Assembly: GCA_050084985.1 (NCBI GenBank)
Contig: JBITNC010000001.1
Span: 98,642,001 to 98,706,000, forward strand
Direction: 5' to 3'
Length of the DNA: 64,000 bases
DNA from: Nageia nagi
Taxonomy: Eukaryota > Pinophyta
This document shows positions 58,882-64,000 of the stretch, piece by piece (position 1 is the first letter of the stretch; every line of letters begins with the position of its first letter). The notes under the pieces are model-generated. The model saw only the letters and a list, made by a program, of their open reading frames with translations, searched no databases and was not told where the DNA came from. Both the position numbers and the translations under genes were made by a program.

Positions 58882-59330
58882 TCATGTTAGTTTCAAAAGA
58901 TCCGAGATTAAATATTCATGAATGACTCTGTTTCGGAGCTTTTTCTCCCTCACTTCTAGAACTGATTCAAGTTCCAAAAGTAGCTTACCTTCCTCATCAA
59001 TTGGTGGAAATTCCTGTGAAGCTACAATGTGTTGTCCCAATGCCCTTTTGAGGCAAGAAATATGAAAGACATCATGTATTGTAGTACCAATAGGAAGCTC
59101 TAGCTGATATGCTACCTCTCCTACCTTCTTTAGTATCTTGTAAGGACCAGAAAACCATGGCTTAAGCTTCTCCCTACCGCTGTTTGTAATGGTGGACTGT
59201 TTGTAGGGCTGCAACCTCAAATAAACCATACCCCTTCATTAAAATATCTTTCTACACGCTGCTGATCTGCATATTTCTTCTGCTGATTTTGCGCTGTAAA
59301 AATATTATCCCTCAACAATTTTAATACATC
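58882..59330 (-). pseudogene. Chromovirus integrase C-terminus and chromodomain start
   Basis: The frame 58882-59229 reads VYLRLQPYKQSTI, KLKPWFSGPYKILKKVGEVA, YQLELPIGTTIHDVFHISCL and later SVLEVREKKLRNRVIHEYLI. These are the GPY-FHVSxL block and the beginning of a chromodomain (…RxIxEYLIxWxxLPxxDATWE…). After HEYLI the sequence jumps to SDLLKLT and a stop, so the aromatic core of the chromodomain is missing. Between 59230 and 59373 shifted frames give VPHAQDFVQDHQDVLKLLRD and QQKKYADQQRV, the link to the integrase core. Confidence 0.75.
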
Positions 59331-59373
59331 CTGATGATCTTGCACAAAATCTTGAGCATGGGGCACTCGACTA

Positions 59374-59958
59374 TCATGTCATATCGAGCAAATTAGGAGC
59401 CTCATAACCATATAAAGCTTTGAAAGGAGACATTTTGATAGATAAGTGGTATGTAGTATTGTAACAAAACTCAGCCATATTCAGCCATCCTACCCATGCA
59501 TTCTGCTGCCCTGAAATGTAATTCCTCAAGTACCTCTCAAGCCATATGTTAACTATTTCAGTTTGCCCATCTGTTTGAGGGTGGTAGCTAGTGCTTGGAG
59601 TCAATTTGGAGCCATTGAGTTGGAATACCTCTTGCCAAAAAGCACTCATAAATCTGCTGTCCCTATCACTAACAATGGTTCTAGGAAGGCCATGAAATCT
59701 AAAGACTTCCTTAAAGAAAAGTTCAGCCACTTGTACTGCTGTAAATGACACTGAAATGGCAAAGAAATGACTGAATTTAGTCAATCTATCGGCAACCACA
59801 TATATGCAATTCTTACCATGCACGGTAGGCAACCTAGTAATGAAATCCATAGAGATGCTATCCCATTTTTCTTTCGGAATTGGAAGTGGTTGTAATAGGC
59901 CTGCACTCAAAGTATGTTCTGTTTTATTTTCTTGACAAACAACAAATTTTTTTTGCAT
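59374..59958 (-). pseudogene. Chromovirus integrase core
   Basis: 194 codons open. DSISMDFITRLPTVHGKN holds the first catalytic Asp. DRLTKFSHF is followed by FFKEVFRFHGLPRTIVSDRD with the second Asp, and by SYHPQTDGQTEIVNIWLERY with the Glu. The DDE triad is therefore complete. The frame is shifted relative to the upstream 695-codon frame at an eight-base A run (59950-59960, T on the + strand). The zinc-binding HHCC region is split across the two frames. Confidence 0.85.
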
Positions 59959-62011
59959 GTTTCATCACATCATCCTTTAACCCTTTCCAAGCAAACCTCT
60001 CTCTTACCAACCTGTAGGTCTTATAGAAACCTGGATGCCCTGCAGAAGGTGAATCACGAAGAGATAGAATAACTTTTTCCTTTAACTTTGATCCCGGCAC
60101 AAGAAAAATTCTGTCTTTATACAAAACCAGCCCATTAACCACTCTAAATTTTGCATCAGAAATTGCACCATCCAATAATTTACCAACAAATTCATTCTTT
60201 ACATATTCAGCCATCAATTTGGCTTTCAAATTCTCGTCCAGAGTTGAAAAAGAACAGAAAAGTGGGCTCCTAGAAAGTGCATCAGCCGCTGTATTGTTTT
60301 TCCCTTTCTTGTACTCAATATCAAAATCATAAGATTGTACCTTTGTGACCCACCTTTGTTGTCTCTCATTCAAGTCTTTTTGATTCAAGAAAAATCTTAA
60401 GCTATTATGATCGGTTTTAATGGTGAATCTACCACAAATGAGATACTGTTTAAACTTAGCCAAGGCATGCAAAATAGCTAACATCTCTTTCTCATAGATA
60501 CTAAAGGATTTTTCTGAAGGGAAGAGCTTTCTACTCTCAAAAGCTATTGGCTGTCCTCTTTGCATTAACACAGCCCCTATTCCTACTACCGAGGCATCAC
60601 ACTCCACAACGAACGGCAAATCAAAATTGGGAATAGCAAGAGTAGGGCAAGTTGTCAATACCTCCTTCAATTTCTCAAAAACATGTTGGGCATCATCACT
60701 CCAAGCAAAGGCATTCTTCTTTGTCAATTCTATCATAGGAGCAGAAAGTTTAGAAAATTCTTTAATGAACCTTCTATAATAGTTGCACAATCCAAGAAAT
60801 CCTCTTAGTTGTGTCAAATTTGTGGGAGTAGGCCAATTTTGAACAGCTGTAATTTTTTCAGGATCAAAATGTACTTCATTGTGAATAATAATATGCCCCA
60901 AATATAAAATCTTAGTAAGACCAAACTCACACTTGGATTCCTTTGCATAAAATTGTTGCTGTTGTTCCTTGTCAAGAACAATTTCCAAGTGTTTCACATG
61001 TTCATCCCAATCCTTGCTGTAAATCAAAATATTATCAAAGAATACTAACACAAAATATCTCAAATATTTTCGAAAAACATGATTCATAGTTGATTGGGAA
61101 GTGGCAGGAGCATTGGTAAGTTCAAATGGCATTACAAGAAACTCAAAATGACCAGAGTGGCATCTAAAGGCAGTTTTAGGCACATCCTCCTTTCTTACCC
61201 TGATTTGATGATAGCCACTATGCAAATCAATTTTTGAAAAATACTTGGCATCATACAATTCATCAATGAGTTCATCAACACAGGGAATAGGATACCTGTT
61301 ATTGATGGTCTTTTTATTAAGCACCCTATAGTCAATGCACATGTGGAGTGTACCATCCTTTTTCTTTACCAGAACCACACTAGAAGCAAAAGGACTACTG
61401 CTGGGCTGAATGTGTCCTAAAGCCAACAATTCTTTTATGGTCTTTTCTATTTCATCTTTATAGCTTTTAGGATGTTTGTATGGAGTAATCATGACTGGTT
61501 TTGTGCCCTTTTCCAATTCTATTACATGTTCAAAGCCCCTATAAGGAGGTAGACCTTGTGTCATGTCACCAAAAACTGATTTATATTTATTTAACAATTG
61601 CTGAATTTGTAAGGGATATTTTACCTTGCTGTACTTCTTTGTTGTAGGTATACCTTTTATGTCAAATAAACATGCACACCATTCAAGATCACACTGCTTG
61701 ATGACCCTTTCCATCCCCTTTGCTGAAACTGTAACTCCATATCCCTCATTCCTTGTAAGTTGTAACAGTATCGCTTTCCCCTTAAACTGAAATCTGATCA
61801 TGAGCTTTTTGTAATTACTAGTAACATCACCCAGCTCATAAAACCATTGTGCACCAAGCACAATGTGAGGCAAATCACCTGTAGGAAAAATATAAAAATG
61901 TAAAATGTCATGATATTCATCAATAGAAAACTCTAGATGCTTTACTACCTTATTAAATGGAGAAATATCCCCCTTTCCGGTAGTAACTTGGAATCCATAA
62001 AAGTCCTCCAT
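59924..62011 (-). pseudogene. Chromovirus protease C-terminus, RT, RNase H, integrase N-terminus
   Basis: 695 codons open. The protease tail HIVLGAQWFYELG (expected DxVLGxxWLxxLG) is followed by a linker and RT motifs: PYKHPKSYKDEIEKTIKELL, SSPFASSVVLVKKKDGTLHM, CIDYRVLNKKTINNRYPIP, FSKIDLHSGYHQIRV and FRCHSGHFEFLVMPFELTNA. The catalytic box reads FFDNILIYS, where the family has FxDDILIYS, so the second Asp is lost. RNase H is present: VVECDASVVGIGAVLMQ, SRKLFPSEKSFSIYEKEMLA, TDHNSLRFFL, NNTAADALSRSP. The frame ends with HPGFYKTYRLVRERFAWKGL, the integrase zinc-binding His region. The start codon is upstream of the usual protease tail and results from the stop at 62036. Confidence 0.9.
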
Positions 62012-62437
62012 TTTTACCCTTTTCGTTCTTGCAAAACCCTAATCCATAAAGTTATGTGTTGCTCCACCAACATTCAGGATGACTACATCTTCACCCAAAA
62101 TATGTCCTAACACCTTAATTGTTAAAAATTGAGGAGTACAATGCAAAGTGGCCAAAGTAACTATAGTAGAAGTGCTTATCAATGGTGTAGAAATAGTGAC
62201 ATTTTTGACTTGAGATGTGGCCACATTCAATGCTGCGTTTTCTTGTTCCTTGGCATCATAAAATTCTTCTTGGCATCTTTCAGATGATGTAGACTCCTTA
62301 TCGGATTCCTCTTCCGAAACTACCTCAATATAGTGCACTTTCCCTTTACCAAGACATCTATGACCAGGCTCCCAGTGTTTCTTATAATCAAAACATAACT
62401 TTTTTCTTCTTAACTCATTTCTAGAATTTTCATTCAA
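62012..62437 (-). pseudogene. Chromovirus zinc knuckle and protease active site
   Basis: The frame 62039-62437 starts in the gag C-terminus. The knuckle reads CFDYKKHWEPGHRC, where the second Cys of CX2C has become Tyr. An acidic linker follows. The protease site reads LNVGGATHNFMD where the family has LIDSGATHNFI, so the catalytic Asp is replaced by Val. A stop at 62036-62038 then replaces a Glu codon before GFARTKRVKMEDFYGFQV, the continuation in the same frame. Confidence 0.8.
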
Positions 62438-63380
62438 CTTCCTATTACCTTGTGGGGGTGGGAATGGTCTCCTTGGAAAAGATTGTGTAGGAGGAAGAGG
62501 AACTCTTGTAGATGAATTTGATGGATTACCCCTTTCAAAATTTTGTAGGTACGGACCCTTGAATGACTTGTTTGGGCAAGTTATGCATCAAGTATTATTT
62601 CTGGGGGGAAGGTAGATTCTAACTTAAGAGCCTTTTGTATAGCACTCTCCAAATTTTTTGGTTCAAAAGCTTTTACTAGACCTGTAAGTGGATCAATCCA
62701 TCCATCAAAAACAAGTAAGTGACTCTACATGGAGAAATATTCTGTACCTGGATAGCAATCTTTTCAAACTTTTCTATGTACTCATGCAAGGAAGATGACT
62801 GTTTTAATGTGGCCAATTCTTCAAAATATTCCTCAACATTCTTCCTCTCAAATGTGCCCAAAACTTTTGCATTGAAATCTTCAAATGTAGTCACTCTATC
62901 ATGTCCTTGAGTAACAAGTCCATTGTGCCATCAATCATAGGCAACACCTTCCAAACTTAATGCAGTCAACTGTATTGCATCTTCTTCCGGTATGGGGTCC
63001 AAGGTGAAATAAATTTGTAGTTTTTGAAGCCATGCTCTAGCTGACAATCCATCCTTACTACCACTGAAAATAGGAATCTGAGTTTTCTGCTGCAATTTTT
63101 TATTTCTAGCCTCTTTCATGCCTGTAACGTTTTTACCAGCAATTCTGAGCCGTTTTTCAAAGTCGACCACTCTTCTAAATGCTTCAGATTTTAACATATA
63201 TTCAGCAAAAAACAATTCCAAAACACCTTCAATTTCTTGATCCGGAACTTGTTGAGTGAACATTGGTTTTGATTGCTTTGGCAATACACTAGTAGATGCC
63301 ACATGACTTGATGTTCTCCTATTTGGCTTTGGCAGAAGAACTGTAACTAGGGCAAGGAACCCTATGCTGAAGACACACAC
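62438..63380 (-). pseudogene. Chromovirus gag
   Basis: The frame 62931-63380 begins near MCVFSIGFL and includes FEKRLRIAGKNVTGMKEARN and PIFSGSKDGLSARAWLQKLQ, then LTALSLEGVAYD and a TGA where Trp is expected before WHNG. It resumes with TFEDFNAKVLGTFERKNVEE, LATLKQSSSLHEYIEKFEKI and RVTYLFLMDGL (62676-62894). This is the retrotransposon-gag core (…FxGxxDGxxARxWLxxLxxYF…WW…F…xFxxxFxP…). Below 62676 the frame is shifted (PLTGLVKAFEPKNLESAIQK). The likely true start lies near 63262-63380. Confidence 0.8.
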
Positions 63381-63457
63381 ACCAGAGACAAGAACTCAGA
63401 AAGAATCATAATTGAGAAAGCTTCACAGAAGTTTGGATGTTTGCAAAAATCCAACCA

Positions 63458-63469
63458 GCTCTGGTACCA
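63458..63469 (-). promoter_or_regulatory. Primer-binding site, initiator-Met tRNA type
   Basis: On the - strand TGGTACCAGAGC differs by one base from TGGTATCAGAGC. It directly follows the LTR end TCTTCACA. Confidence 0.85.
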
Positions 63470-63755
63470 TGTGAAGATTTCCAAGGAGAGCAAATCACAC
63501 CCAAAAAAAGGAAACGCAAAGAGCACCACAAACAGCAAATGAAGCTGAAATTCTCAAATTGAATTCATTACGGAATGAGAATGGAGCCCAAATAAATAGG
63601 GCAAATACAAACTAATGTATAACAACTTGCCAACCATGCGGGCATGTAAATATGCACAAACTGAAAATAATCCTAGCACCACAACAAACTAGCTAGAGAA
63701 TAGTAAACCTAGGAAATAAATGAAAATAATCGTAAGTGAACTTAATACTCTAACA
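63470..63755 (-). repeat. 5' LTR of the chromovirus, 286 bp
   Basis: On the - strand it runs from TGTTAGAGTATTAAG to AATCTTCACA, next to the primer site. A CCTATTTATTTGG box (63590-63603 region) could be its TATA element. The outer boundary is chosen by the TG…CA ends and needs a second copy for proof. Confidence 0.65.
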
Positions 63756-64000
63756 CCGCCCTTAAGTGAACAAGGAGATAAAGTGGCATATCCACAAAAA
63801 TGAGTTCCGACAACAAGGCCTGATCAGGTACTCATGTACAATATGTGCAAAGAATCTACTAAAAGATGATGAAAAAACCACATGGGAAAAAATCATCTCA
63901 CAATAGAAGAGGGAGGATGGAGAGGAAGATGTCCTCATCAATAGAAACTCTCCAGATGACAATGAGATAGTGGACATTGGGAACTATGATGATGATGAGG
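63756..64000. other. Flank of the LTR with polypurine-tract-like start
   Basis: On the - strand CACTTAAGGGCGG abuts the LTR start TGTTAGAG, as a polypurine tract would. A 71-codon frame (63762-63977, -) has no convincing domain; its HEYLI string is probably chance. Confidence 0.35.

Larger units (their letters stand above)
58870..63755 (-). mobile_element. Ty3/gypsy chromovirus, 3' truncated, relatively young
   Basis: On the - strand the order is LTR (63470-63755), primer site (63458-63469), gag, zinc knuckle, protease, RT, RNase H, integrase, and the start of a C-terminal chromodomain ending near 58882. Open frames are long, one of them 695 codons, so decay is modest compared with the other elements here. 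No 3' LTR matching 63470-63755 was found below 58.88 kb. The element seems to be cut off next to the hAT fragment. Confidence 0.85.

Noticed and set aside
63762-63977. HEYLI string resembling a chromodomain start on the - strand
   Set aside because: Five residues only, with no flanking similarity to the integrase C-terminus. Probably chance.

Overview
The window looks like intergenic DNA from a very large, AT-rich land-plant genome. I see no intact host gene, no rRNA or tRNA gene and no CRISPR array. Almost everything recognisable is transposable-element debris: Ty3/gypsy and Ty1/copia elements, a LINE fragment, hAT and En/Spm-type transposon pieces, and several solo LTRs. The land-plant call rests on degenerate PLS-class pentatricopeptide repeat (PPR) sequence and on typical plant copia and chromovirus domains. 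The many old, heavily decayed LTR elements fit a gymnosperm, probably a conifer, but that is inference.

Left part (1-14 kb): an element with giant LTRs runs from before base 1 to 8496 on the + strand. The end of its 5' LTR is 1-605. A tandemly multiplied leader/primer-site region follows (602-1010), then decayed gag and protease with no reverse transcriptase, then a 3.84 kb 3' LTR (4660-8496). A decayed Tork/TNT1-like copia element lies at 9728-14116 (- strand). It has two LTRs, near-matching 5-bp target duplications, and a deletion that joins the 5' LTR directly to the gag C-terminus.

15-26 kb: a copia gag/protease relic with its LTR and primer site (15.3-17.2 kb), then several rearranged copies of one PPR pseudogene on the + strand (17.2-25.8 kb). 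A 501-bp solo LTR with perfect GGTTT duplications interrupts one copy. An En/Spm (Ptta)-type transposase-associated relic lies at 20.9-22.5 kb (- strand).

26-41 kb: mostly AT-rich sequence. It holds a possible LTR/gag start (26-28.9 kb), a Tekay/Del-like gypsy relic on the - strand (32.45-36.24 kb) and a LINE reverse-transcriptase fragment (40.3-40.6 kb).

41-55 kb: the most unusual region. Two - strand units (41.4-43.45 and 49.96-55.21 kb) share a downstream sequence with a TATA box and, upstream of their ORFs, arrays of roughly 70-110-bp repeats. One of them carries a decayed ORF of about 1,060 codons that I do not recognise. A giant solo LTR (43465-47877, TSD GAAGG), of the same family as the LTRs in the left part, is inserted into the first unit and itself carries a nested 525-bp solo LTR (TSD AAAAT). 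The giant LTRs and the right end of the second unit share a palindromic motif near their 5' termini, so they may belong to one superfamily.

55-64 kb: one isolated exon-like segment (56732-56869) resembling the PTST2/FLO6 family, a hAT/BED zinc-finger fragment (58.1-58.7 kb), and a comparatively young Ty3/gypsy chromovirus on the - strand (58.87-63.76 kb). That element has a 286-bp LTR and an iMet-type primer site, long open frames, and point losses of key catalytic residues.
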